Of a DNA stretch of 64,000 nucleotides, positions 38,651-46,759 are shown one piece after another. The position numbers were made by a program, and so were the translations under genes. Under the pieces are notes generated by a model. That model saw only the letters and a list, made by a program, of their open reading frames with translations. It ran no database searches and was not told where the DNA came from. Position 1 is the stretch's first letter; the number at the start of each line of letters is the position of its first letter. The stretch comes from an uncultured Paracoccaceae bacterium (GTDB lineage: Bacteria; Pseudomonadota; Alphaproteobacteria; Rhodobacterales; Rhodobacteraceae), in assembly GCA_951812305.1 (NCBI GenBank), contig CATOSB010000017.1, positions 186,001-250,000 on the forward strand. The letters run 5' to 3'.

Positions 38651-38745
38651 TTGCGCGGAATCAAGGCCCCTCGGGCCGCTGCGCATTGGCGGGCCGTCCC
38701 CTGGCCCGGCGATCTCTTGCAGGTCTCACCACGTTTTGATCTAGA
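38651..38745 (+). repeat. GC-rich intergenic repeat, copy C
   Basis: Carries GCGCGGAATCAAGGCCCC, GGGCCGTCCCCTGGCCCGGC and ACGTTTTGATC, matching copy B in inverted orientation. The IS630 element inserted at its downstream edge. Confidence 0.75.
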
Positions 38746-39792
38746 GCGTCGTCCATCTAATCTGCAACATATCCGGCAGCTTTGAAGAGGTTTCGGCACT
38801 CGGTTGGCGGGAAGAGGTCGCAGGTTTGGGCGACGGATTGGAAAAGGGCGTCGAAGGTGCGGGCCTTGAGCCGACGCAGGTGTGCCTTGAGTTTCGAGTA
38901 CGCCATTTCGATCGGGTTGAGATCGGGCGAATACGGCGGCAGGAAGAGCAGCCAGCTGCCTTGCGACTTCAGCAGTTCCTGCGCATTGGCCGATTTGTGC
39001 GATGACAGGTTGTCGGCGATCACCACATCGCCCGGCTGCAACGTTGGAGCCAGCTGGGTCTCGATGTAGAGGTCGAACGCGGCGCGGTTCATGGGGCCGT
39101 CCAGCACCCAGGGGGCGCTGAGTTCGTCGATCCGCAGGCCCGCGATGAAGGTCTGGGTGCGCCAGTGGCCGAAGGGCGCGTCGGCTTCCAGCCGGGTGCC
39201 GCGTGGGGATCGACCACGAAGCCGTGTCATCTTGGTCGTGACAGCTGTTTCGTCGATAAAAACCAGCCGGTGCGGCTCAAGGCGCATCCTCGGCATCCGG
39301 CGGTGCTGCCACTCGTACCTGGCAGCGCGCACCCGTTTGCGCAGCCGCTCCGTCGCGATCAGGGATTTTTTTATATGTGAACCCAAGACGATGGATCAGA
39401 TAACGCGAGAGCATCGCCGGTGTCGCGGTGAGGGCATGTTCCTGTTTCAGCACCTCGGCCAGTTCCGGCATAGTGATATCCGGCTCGGCTTCCACGCGTG
39501 TCTTAAGCCAGTTTGAGACCACATCCAGCTTGCTGCGCCGAGGGCGGCCTTGAGGCGCAGCTCTCACCCCACCCGTTCGCCTCTTACGTTGCATGATCCG
39601 CACCGCGCTGGCAGCTGATATCCGTAAACGCCGCGCAGCCTCATGGCAGGAAAGGCCGTCATCAACCAAAGCGACGACACGTTCCCGAATATCCAGTGAT
39701 AGCGATTTGCCCATGATCCACCTCCACATATGGTGAATCACAAAACCTGCCACGTGGGAATCCCATCGATTCAGATTTCAAGGACGACGCTC
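38744..39792 (-). mobile_element. IS630 family insertion sequence
   Basis: Ends GAGCGTCGTCC (38744) and GGACGACGCTC (to 39792) are perfect 11-bp inverted repeats. TA dinucleotides flank both sides (38742-38743 and 39793-39794), the standard IS630 target duplication. Length 1049 bp. Confidence 0.9.
38757..39714 (-). CDS. IS630 family transposase in two frames
   Basis: The N-terminal part (from the ATG at 39714, MGKSLSLDIRERVVALVDDG, helix-turn-helix) runs to 39277; the catalytic part (39386 to 38757) has DDE residues in FIDETAVTTK, VIADNLSSHKS and DLNPIEMAYSKLK. The frames meet at an A7 tract (39366-39372, minus strand): the family sequence FTYKK-SLIA would need A6, so one A is extra. Slippage on the A tract could restore the protein, as in many IS630 elements; a sequencing error or real mutation is the alternative. 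An AGGTGG-type site precedes the start. Confidence 0.85.
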
Positions 39793-39823
39793 TAGAGCGG
39801 GTTTCGTGGGATTAAGTATCATC

Positions 39824-41425
39824 GTAACTCCCAAGCACCCTGTCCGATAGGGTTGCGGGGTTTTGTTCCGTCAGAGCCGTGCGATGATCTGAGGTGGTGA
39901 CAGGGTCAGGATTTCCAGGATGTTGAACCGGTGTTTTCTGGCCGTCGAGATGACGGACCTGATGTCGGCGAAGACCCGCGCGCCCTCGAGGGTGCGGAAG
40001 GTGCCCGAGATTTTCATGCGCAGCTTCATCATGCGCAGGTCCTGTTCGGCCTGATTGTTTGTGAATGGGACCGCGAAGTCGGCGATGAATCGCAAAACGT
40101 CATCGCGGTAGTCACGCAGGCGGAGGAGCAGGTTGTGGCCTGGCCGCCTGGCTTTTCGGCCGCGGGTGCCGGGGCTTTTGGCCAGCGGGGGCTGGCGTTC
40201 GTGGAAGGCGAGCCCCTTGGCGAGGATCGCCATGTATCTGGTGACTATACCCTGGCGAACCAGTTCCGGGAGTTCGGTCTCGCCTTGATCCTGAGCCGCG
40301 CATCTGAGCTGATTGGCGCTATGAAGCACTGCGCTCATCTCCGTCGCCCAAGGCTCTTTTTCGATCTCTTCGATGGCCTTGAGTTCGCGCAAGTGATGCG
40401 CCCCGCAGAGGGCGTGGGCGTCCACTCCGCTCATATGGGCATAGTAGGGTTTTCCAGTGATCATGAATGATCGTCCCGCCGGTCAGGAAGGTTGGAACAG
40501 CACCGCGTTTGGCGCTGATGCGGTAATGGGTGAAGGCGGTATCGCAGATCGTGTGCAGCCAGTGCAGCTTGCCGGCAACACGAAGTCCGGTCTCGTCCAG
40601 ATGCCGAACGCCGCCTTCGGCAAGCCGGGCGAGAATGTGTTCAACCACGACACCCATCTTATTTGCCGCGCCGCGCGTCCAGTTGGTCACGCTGGCCGCG
40701 CACAAGCTGGTGGCCCCAAACAGGTCGCGCATAAGCTGGCAGACCCGATCCTCGGGTATCAGCTGCTGAACATTGCAATAGACCGCCACTGCCCGCATGC
40801 GCGTGCCATATTGCACATGCGCGGCCACGCCATCGGGAAAGCCAGCCGTCGTCGTGGCTCGACAATGGTCGCAACAATAAACCGCCGCCTGATGCTCGGT
40901 GACCTCCAGGCGTGGCGCAGGCAAGTCGAACACCTGACGCTTCTCGATCCCTTTCACCATCTCCGCCGTCAGGGCGCTCTGACAGGCGCTGCAATGCGTC
41001 GCCTCATGCCGTTCGACAAAGTCGGGTGTTGACGTCTGGCGCAGGGTGTCGCCCCGGTGGCCAACTTGGCCGCCACTTTTCTTTCCGGATTTGCCACGCA
41101 GGCTGCGCGGGGCTGGCTTCTTCAGGCCATCACTTGAAGGGGGCTTGCTGCTATTGCTGCTGTTCTTGGCCAACTGTCGGCGCAGGTCCGTGATCTCTTC
41201 CGCCATGCTCGCCAACGCAGCTTCAAGCTCAGCGATCCGACGCAGAGCCGTGGCGAGAAGTTGTTCAAGGGCGGCAACCTGATCCATCCCACCACTGATT
41301 CAGAGAAATCAACCCGGCGCCACAGAATTCAGACAAGAAAGAAAAAAAACACGCGCAAAATGGCAAATTCGACTCACCATAAAACTGACAATAACACTCA
41401 AACGTGGGGGGTGCTTGGGAGTTAC
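39824..41425 (-). mobile_element. IS66 family element, second copy
   Basis: Bounded by 17-bp perfect inverted repeats, GTAACTCCCAAGCACCC at 39824 and its complement ending at 41425; 1602 bp. The 8 bases outside each end (GTATCATC and GCCAAAAT) do not match, so the target duplication is missing and rearrangement after insertion is likely. Confidence 0.88.
39871..41287 (-). pseudogene. tnpC: IS66 transposase (TnpC), frameshifted
   Basis: The 5' part (41287 to about 40455) starts MDQVAALEQLLATALRRIAELE, a coiled-coil zipper, then the Cys pair and the first catalytic region. At about 40455 the sequence reads GGAAAACCC where the intact copy at 2-1273 has GGAAACCC; the extra A shifts the frame, and the rest continues in another frame to 39871. 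Apart from this and a few substitutions the copies are nearly identical. Confidence 0.9.
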
Positions 41426-41632
41426 GCCAAAATAACTAAAGAGGCAACGGATACGGCAATGCGTTCAGCGCAGCTGTTCAAAGACGCAATAGTAAACACC
41501 GTAGGTGATTTCGATGTGGATGAGGTGACTTTGTCTTTAGCCATAACGGCGGAAGGTGACATTGGTATCGCAACAGCAGGCGTGGAAGGGTCCATATCTG
41601 TCGTATTCAGGCGTAAGACGGGCTCGAGCTAG
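41426..41632 (+). pseudogene. Trypco1-like domain protein, C-terminal fragment
   Basis: The 68 residues after the IS66 end (KITKEATDTAMRSAQLF, then VDEVTLSLAITAEGDIGIA, then AGVEGSISVVFRRK) resemble the C-terminal half of trypsin-co-occurring domain 1 (CU044_2847-type), a small beta domain usually encoded next to a protease or other effector in conflict-type modules. The N-terminal half is missing because the IS66 end replaces it. The frame continues into the IS on the 5' side by chance. No partner protease is visible downstream. Confidence 0.5.
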
Positions 41633-42141
41633 GAAATGGTTGTGGGAACAATTCCCGCCTCGGTTCTTATCCCAATTACGATGCCCGCATAAATCTTGGA
41701 AGCGATTGCACTCTTCTGGGCATCCTTGCAGCCCGACGACAGCCAATTCTAGCTTCAAACAATCCTCAGTTGATTTGATGCTCCAAAGCGGATACAGGCT
41801 CAAGGTTCGTAATGTCCGCGTCTTGATTGTTGCTACTGTCTGCAGCGAAAGGCGGCTATCGAGAAATAACGACGAAGACAAGCGGCGAAAATCGGGACGC
41901 GAGGCTTCCAAAATTTGAGTGAACCGAACGCACATTTTGTTACCCAGATCACCCCTATTTTGCCCTACGTAATTTTCTTTCGTGCCCCGATTTTGCACCG
42001 GTGAACTCGCAAATGTCTGATATCTATATGCTTTCCGTCCAGTCCATCACAGGGATGGAGTGGGCCGCAAGGGTAGCGCGAAGATGACAATGGAAGCGCC
42101 GCGCGAATGCGGCTATATGAGAGAAGAAGGAGAGACCCACC
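41633..42141. other. 509-bp region without a recognisable gene
   Basis: Frames here are short and show no family similarity. The last 20 bases hold the AGGAGAG ribosome site of the coiled-coil gene. It may be the decayed remainder of the locus cut by IS66. Confidence 0.4.
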
Positions 42142-42594
42142 ATGCCGATGGCAGCTTTTGATACGATGAGCGTTGCGAAGCGTCTTCAGGACGATTTCGA
42201 GATGCCGCAGAAACAGGCCGAAGGGGTGGCGCTGGTGCTGCACGAGAATTTCGTGGGCAATGTGGCGACGAAGGAAGACGTGAAGGGCCTGAAAGACGAT
42301 ACGAAGGCGCTGAAAAACGATGTGAAGGCGCTGAAAAACGATGTGAAGGCGCTGGACAAAAAGATCGACATCAGCGTGAAGGCGTTGAACGACAAGATCG
42401 ACATCAGCGTGAAGGCGTTGAACGACAAGATCGACACCAGCGTGAAGGCGTTGAACGACAAGATCGTTGAGGTCAAGAACGATATGATAGAGGTCAAGAG
42501 CGATCTGCGCTGGATCAAGCTGATTGGCGGGGCAATCGTCGGGCTTCTGGTTTTGCCGTTGTTGGCCGACCTTGCAACCGCTGTGCTGAACTGA
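42142..42594 (+). CDS. Coiled-coil protein with C-terminal membrane helix
   Basis: 150-residue protein. Residues 1-45 are a mixed helical head (MSVAKRLQDDFEMPQKQAEGV), residues 46-120 are a long coiled coil made of repeated KALKNDV (7 residues, twice) and DKIDISVKALN (11 residues, three times), and the end is a single membrane helix (LIGGAIVGLLVLPLLADL). The layout recalls DUF1640/CCDC90-type membrane-anchored coiled coils. AGGAGAG precedes the start. A strong terminator follows. Confidence 0.7.
   Translation: MPMAAFDTMSVAKRLQDDFEMPQKQAEGVALVLHENFVGNVATKEDVKGLKDDTKALKNDVKALKNDVKALDKKIDISVKALNDKIDISVKALNDKIDTSVKALNDKIVEVKNDMIEVKSDLRWIKLIGGAIVGLLVLPLLADLATAVLN
42304..42470 (+). repeat. In-frame tandem repeats, 21 bp and 33 bp
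   Basis: A 21-bp unit (AAGGCGCTGAAAAACGATGT) is repeated twice and then a 33-bp unit beginning GACAAGATCGACATCAGC about three times (42361-42456), differing by one or two bases. Near-identity at the DNA level suggests recent expansion by slippage or recombination. Both units are multiples of three and encode coiled-coil periods. Confidence 0.85.
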
Positions 42595-42624
42595 CCCCCC
42601 TGACACCCTGTAGATCGTGCAATA

Positions 42625-42650
42625 CGCCGTCCCTTCCGGGGCGGCGTTTT
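42625..42650 (+). terminator. Terminator after the coiled-coil gene
   Basis: Nine-pair stem (CGCCGTCCC with GGGGCGGCG, one G-T pair) around TTCC, followed by TTTT. Confidence 0.85.
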
Positions 42651-42719
42651 CGTCTGCGCATCGACCGGGTTGAGTTTCAGGATCACCGGAGGGGGCAGCG
42701 TCCGGTTGGCCCCTCCGGC

Positions 42720-42968
42720 TCAGGTCCGCTCCGGCCCGGTGCAATGATGATTATGTTCTTCGACCAGGGTTTTGAGATCGAGGCGTTTGAGCTTGGCGGT
42801 CTGGATGAGATCAAGGAGCGCCTTGAGTTCCTGGGTCTCGATGGAGGTGAGCCAGTGCAGATCGTTCTGACTGATGCGGTCCAACATCCGCCGCATCATC
42901 GGCAAGTGCCCGATCCCGACCTTGCGCTTGTACCGGGAAGGGGGGTCGGATGGTTTTGCTTTCGGCAT
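42720..42968 (-). CDS. Hypothetical protein, 82 residues
   Basis: Begins MPKAKPSDPPSRYKRKVGIG; helical and basic in its first half with a Leu-rich end (TQELKALLDLIQTAKLKRLDLKTL). The ATG at 42968 follows AGGA; the frame is open further upstream without plausible protein sequence. No family recognised. It faces the coiled-coil gene tail to tail. Confidence 0.5.
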   Translation of the reverse strand: MPKAKPSDPPSRYKRKVGIGHLPMMRRMLDRISQNDLHWLTSIETQELKALLDLIQTAKLKRLDLKTLVEEHNHHCTGPERT

Positions 42969-43653
42969 GGGGTTGTTCCTTTCGCGTAGCCGGGGTGATG
43001 ACCTGACGCGGGTTCCACCAGTCGCGCAGGAAGGCCACCGGGTTTGTGTTTTACCGCGCCGATTCAGTTTGGGCCTGACCCTGCCACAGCCTGCCGATTC
43101 TGCCAATCCTGCAAAATCTCTGAAACTTCATGATCCGGGAGACCTCGACACTCCCGCAGGATTGCGCCGGCTTACCGGTTCCGCCCTCCGAATCCGCCCC
43201 CCGGGCACCCCGCGATTCGACATGATCTGGACCTCCGGTGTCCAGTCCCCCTCATTTTCCCCCGATATCCCCGGTTTCCCCTCTTTCCCTCTTTCCCCTC
43301 GGGGGGGAACGGCGCTCCCCCCCGAAGCTAACCCTTTGTTCCCCTTGAGAGATTGCCGCTCCCCTCCCGGTTTCCCCTCTTTCCCCTCCACCCCCACACC
43401 ATCCCCTGCGCCGGAAAATGGGCCTCCCGAGGGGAACCCCCGGGGGAAAGGCCCCAATCCGGGGCAACAGGGGAAGCGAAGCGAGCAGAAATCAGATAGG
43501 CACGGGTATACATCAAAATTTGTCAATTTTGATGTATACCCGTGCGCCTGAATTGGCCTGATGTTTTCCGGGTTAGAGTCCCCGATAGGGGATCTGTAAA
43601 CCCCACGGCTTTAGCCGGACGGGATCGCGGCATTTGCGTTAAGATGCCTGATT
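42969..43653. other. 685-bp region with polypyrimidine tract and long palindrome
   Basis: No credible gene. From about 43250 to 43460 the plus strand is dominated by C/T runs with repeated TTTCCCCT and GGGGAA motifs, including a direct repeat starting CCGGTTTCCCCTCTTT at 43271 and 43368. Then comes a perfect palindrome (43500-43545), then the left side of an IS200-type element. Open frames in the tract are by-products of base composition. Confidence 0.6.
43500..43545. repeat. Perfect 21-bp inverted repeat, 4-base spacer
   Basis: Arms 43500-43520 and 43525-43545 are exact complements (GCACGGGTATACATC... with ...GATGTATACCCGTGC) around TGTC. The outer 15 bases are GC-balanced and the inner part is AT-rich, so it would form a very stable hairpin in single-stranded DNA or RNA. 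It lacks a T tract and is not placed as a terminator of any visible gene. Confidence 0.9.
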
Positions 43654-44105
43654 ATGGATTCGTACAAGCGTGGCAGCCATACGGTTTGGGACTGCAAATA
43701 CCACTTGGTGTGGGTGACGAAGTACCGCTACCAGGTGTTGGGCGGCGATGTCGGCAACCGCTGCCGTGAGTTGCTGCGCGAGACGGCGCGGGCGCATGGG
43801 ATGGTTGTGCATGCCGGATCAATCAACCGTGACCACGAGCATATGCCGGTGTCGACCCCGCCGAACCTGTCGGTCAGCCGTGCGGAGCAATATCTGAAAG
43901 GGCGCAGTTCGCACAAGCTGCTGAGCGGGTTCGGGATATTGCGCAAAAGATATTGGGGGCAACACCTGTGGGCCCGCGGTTACCGGGTTGCCGGCAGCGG
44001 CAACGTGACAGACGAGGTGTGGTTGGAATACATCAAGAACCAGACGCCACCCGAGCCCGATGACGATTTTAATCCAGCGGGAACTCCCCGCGTGTAAGCG
44101 CGGGG
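43595..44105 (+). mobile_element. IS200/IS605-type element (IS200 group), approximate ends
   Basis: A hairpin-forming left end (CCCCACGGCTTTAGCCGGACGGG near 43600-43622) and a right hairpin (CCCCGCGTGTAAGCGCGGGG, 44086-44105) bracket a Y1 transposase gene. No tnpB is present. The exact left boundary is not resolved. Confidence 0.65.
43654..44097 (+). CDS. tnpA: IS200/IS605 family Y1 transposase
   Basis: Single-strand transposase of the HUH class, 147 residues. Start region SYKRGSHTVWDCKYHLVWVTKYRYQVL is typical; LKGRSSHKLL and HLWARGYRV follow; the catalytic Tyr is expected in EVWLEYIKNQ. The metal-binding pair reads NRDHEHMPVS, with Glu where a hydrophobic residue is usual between the histidines. 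The stop codon lies inside the right-end hairpin, as is common. Confidence 0.88.
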   Translation: MDSYKRGSHTVWDCKYHLVWVTKYRYQVLGGDVGNRCRELLRETARAHGMVVHAGSINRDHEHMPVSTPPNLSVSRAEQYLKGRSSHKLLSGFGILRKRYWGQHLWARGYRVAGSGNVTDEVWLEYIKNQTPPEPDDDFNPAGTPRV

Positions 44106-44157
44106 ATGATAGCCCTTCCATTGTCTTCGGGCTATCGTCTGCAGAATGCGGCTGCGA

Positions 44158-44283
44158 AAATCGTCCCACAGCGTTTACAAAGGATTTTTTGTGTCCACCG
44201 TTGGGGTCGACGAGCAAACGATACGGAATTACGTCCGATGGCAGGGCCGAGAAGATAATGGACAAGCGGAGCTTGACCTTTGA
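44158..44283 (+). pseudogene. IS200-type transposase, C-terminal remnant
   Basis: About 41 codons read YKGFFVSTVGVDEQTIRNYV and end QAELDL-stop; this is the C-terminal Tyr region of IS200 TnpA. The N-terminal part is gone. It is a different lineage from the intact copy just upstream. Confidence 0.75.
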
Positions 44284-44288
44284 AAGAA

Positions 44289-44308
44289 CCACGGGTGTAA
44301 GCCCGTGG
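44289..44308 (+). repeat. IS200-type right-end hairpin, orphan
   Basis: CCACGGGTGTAAGCCCGTGG, the same design as the right end at 44086-44105 (loop TGTAAG). It belongs to the remnant at 44158-44283. Confidence 0.7.
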
Positions 44309-44312
44309 GTAT

Positions 44313-44450
44313 CTATATCACTTTGTATTCCTTGAGCGATACAACGCGGAAGTTGTCGGTGACGGTGTCGCGGAACTCAGGCCATTTTTCTGGCAGTGTC
44401 GTACGGAAGAAGTTGAAAATAGCCTCTGTGAACTGGTTGAACGTTGCATA
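44313..44450 (-). pseudogene. IS630 family transposase, C-terminal remnant
   Basis: Reading on the minus strand, [20 protein letters not shown] and then [12 protein letters not shown]-stop match the C-terminus of IS630 transposases. It is joined near 44450 to the truncated IS982 copy, so one has interrupted or replaced the other. It is not the same IS630 as that at 38744-39792. Confidence 0.7.
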
Positions 44451-45314
44451 GTGATCGATGATTTTGCAAAAACCTACGAGGACTGGGAGCGCCACCGGTT
44501 GATCCCCTCGGGTCGTCAGAGGCTTCGCTCCGGCAAGCTGACCCTGGGGGAGAGCCTGTTCATTATGGTCTTGTTTCACTTGTCGCCGTTCAAGGACTTC
44601 AAACATTATTGGATTTATGGCGTTGAGCAGAAATACCGTGACTGCTTTGGCAACCTCCCGAGCTATGGTCGGTTTGTCAGCCTCATGCCAAGATTAATGG
44701 TGCCGTTTTGCATACTGCTGCACTGCTTCAGCGGTGAAAAAACCGGCGTCTATTTTGCCGACAGCACTAAGCTCGCGGTCTGCCACAATGCCCGCATTAA
44801 TCGAAACAAGGTCTTCAAGGGGCTGGCAAAGCGCGGTCGCAGCACAATGGGCTGGTTCTTTGGCTTCAAACTGCATCTAATCATCAACAACAAGGGGGAG
44901 ATCATGGCCGTCAAAATCACGGCAGGTAATGTCGATGATCGAAAGCCGTTTGAAGCCATGATCGCGGGCCTCGAAGGCAAAATATTTGCTGATAAGGGCT
45001 ATATCTCCAAATCCCTCTTCCAACGGCTCTGGCAGCGTGGGCTCCACCTCGTCACCGGCATTCGCCGCAACATGAAAAACTATCTCCTGCCAATCCTGAA
45101 CAAAATCCTGTTGCGAAGGCGGTTCATCATCGAAACTCTGTTCGATAAGTTGAAAACCAGCATGGGACTGGAACACACTCGACACAGATCGCCTGCCAAC
45201 GCATTCGTACACCTCATCTCGTGTGTCGCAGCCTATATGCTCGGGAAAACCAAAGTTAAAATGGGACCCATAACCGTGCCGGAAACAATCAGGCAGGTCG
45301 AATACCAGATATAG
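44451..45314 (+). pseudogene. IS982 family transposase, N-terminus truncated
   Basis: 287 codons starting by chance at an ATG (44451) in the junction; the natural N-terminus seen in copy 2 ([15 protein letters not shown]) is missing, so about 10 residues are lost. The DDE core is intact: [23 protein letters not shown] and the [13 protein letters not shown] block. It differs from copy 2 in two residues in the shared part. It may still be made, but without a second end the element cannot transpose alone. Confidence 0.82.
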
Positions 45315-45334
45315 CGCTTATCCAGAACTCAGGT
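44451..45334 (+). mobile_element. IS982 element, copy 1, 5' end missing
   Basis: Almost identical to the element at 54253 but lacks the first end; sequence identity begins near 44455. The remaining terminal repeat (inverse of ACCTGAGTTCTGGATAAGCG) ends at 45334. Confidence 0.82.
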
Positions 45335-46628
45335 TATATACGCGCCCTGCGATATACGCGCCGTGTTTGATGGATTGGAACTCGGTCCAACCTGACAGGA
45401 TTACAATAGGCCCTGGTTTTCCATAGTATCCGGTCCAGCCGCCCAACCTTGCGCAGACCCACGAGGCGAAAGCGAGGCTGCCTTTGGGGTGGGGGTTTTT
45501 CTGTCGGTCTGTCTTGCCCTCGAGGTCTGCGCTGAGCGCCTCCAGCAGAGGTTGATCGGCGGCATCGAAGGCATCGGTCAGCGGACGCAGGCACCGGCCA
45601 TCGCGTTCGGCGACCATCTGCATCACAACCGTCGCGGCGATCATGCAGGCCAGGATCAGGCGATTGCGCGGACCGGTGTCGTTGATGCGCAGGGCCTCGA
45701 TGTCGAACCCTTTGCGCTTCATCGTGCGGAACAGTTCCTCGATCCTCCAGCGTTTGGCATAGCGCTCGGCGACGTCCAAAGCGTCGGTGACATTGATGAT
45801 GTCGTAGCTCGTCAGCAAACGCCAGTGTACGGGTTTGACGCCGTCAGGCGGTGTTTCCTCGCGCAGGTCGATATAGGTGAGAGTGACCGGTGCAGATGTC
45901 GTTTTTTCCAATCTTTTCGGCGGCTTCATGGTTGCCTGGCCAAACCGGATCGACAGCCTGGCGTCGCGGGCGGCCCGCCCCGGGCTCTTGGGAAGAGTAA
46001 GCAGGGTCGTGCCCAGCCTCGGCATGGCGGCAATCCATTCGGCTATCTTATCACCGCCCTCAAGCGTGCGGTTGTGATTGGCCCTAACGATCAACTCCAC
46101 ATTTTGGGGCCTGCGCGCAAACAGGTCGAAAATATCGGCCTCGCGATCCGCCACCATCGTGATCCGCCCAGCCCCGGCGATCTCGCCCGCCCGCTCGGTG
46201 GCCGCCAGCCAGCGGTGGCTTTCTTTGTCTTCGAAGGCACGCGCATGCCGGGTCGCACGTTGGCCGGTGTCACGCTCGCAAAACGTTGCATCCAGCGCCC
46301 CCGGGACAGCGCCATCCCGCGCATCCACCGCGATCATCGCATGCAGGTAATCGCCACCGCCGCCACTCGACCGCGTTACCGTTGTGTCCTGCACTGCCAG
46401 AATATCACGCCCTTCGCAGGCCTCCCGGGTCCGAACAAAGGCCGCATCGCACATTGCCTCTAGCGTCACAGCCGGATTGCGTAGAAACCGCGTGAACCGG
46501 ATCTCGCCCGCCCCCGAGCCGCCGGACCCGAACCCCGTCACCGCCTGTTGCAACCAGCCTATCCAGAAGCAAGGCCCCCCTTTTTCGAGGCGAGCATCCC
46601 CAAAGTTCCCAAGCGTTTGCTGCATCAT
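45318..46628 (-). CDS. IS4 family transposase
   Basis: Transposase of about 436 residues. DDE residues: ILAVQDTTVTRSS, ITMVADREADIFDLF, and the Y-(2)-R-(3)-E-(6)-K-like block YAKRWRIEELFRTMKRKGFDIE. The start at 46628 follows GGGAGG. The last few codons (NLSSG-stop) are contributed by the IS982 end next to it, so the original C-terminus may be slightly altered. Clear element ends were not identified. Confidence 0.9.
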   Translation of the reverse strand: MMQQTLGNFGDARLEKGGPCFWIGWLQQAVTGFGSGGSGAGEIRFTRFLRNPAVTLEAMCDAAFVRTREACEGRDILAVQDTTVTRSSGGGGDYLHAMIAVDARDGAVPGALDATFCERDTGQRATRHARAFEDKESHRWLAATERAGEIAGAGRITMVADREADIFDLFARRPQNVELIVRANHNRTLEGGDKIAEWIAAMPRLGTTLLTLPKSPGRAARDARLSIRFGQATMKPPKRLEKTTSAPVTLTYIDLREETPPDGVKPVHWRLLTSYDIINVTDALDVAERYAKRWRIEELFRTMKRKGFDIEALRINDTGPRNRLILACMIAATVVMQMVAERDGRCLRPLTDAFDAADQPLLEALSADLEGKTDRQKNPHPKGSLAFASWVCARLGGWTGYYGKPGPIVILSGWTEFQSIKHGAYIAGRVYNLSSG

Positions 46629-46759
46629 TGCCTCCCTTTTCAACAAGAGAATCAGAAAAGCTGACTGACGGCAACCAAGATGTGTGAATGTCATAGCCTC
46701 CATAGGTGAGGAACGGATCTTCAAGACCCGTGCTGGAGGCTTGAATTGCGGGAACTGGC

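Noticed and set aside
39871-41287. Programmed frameshift in IS66
   Set aside because: The first copy encodes the protein without a shift, and IS66 TnpC is not known to need one; a one-base insertion is simpler.
42304-42470. CRISPR-like array
   Set aside because: The repeats are contiguous, in frame and without spacers; no cas genes are present in the window.
43128-43526. Open frames on both strands in the C/T-rich tract
   Set aside because: They consist of Gly/Pro/Arg low-complexity sequence produced by base composition, without ribosome sites.
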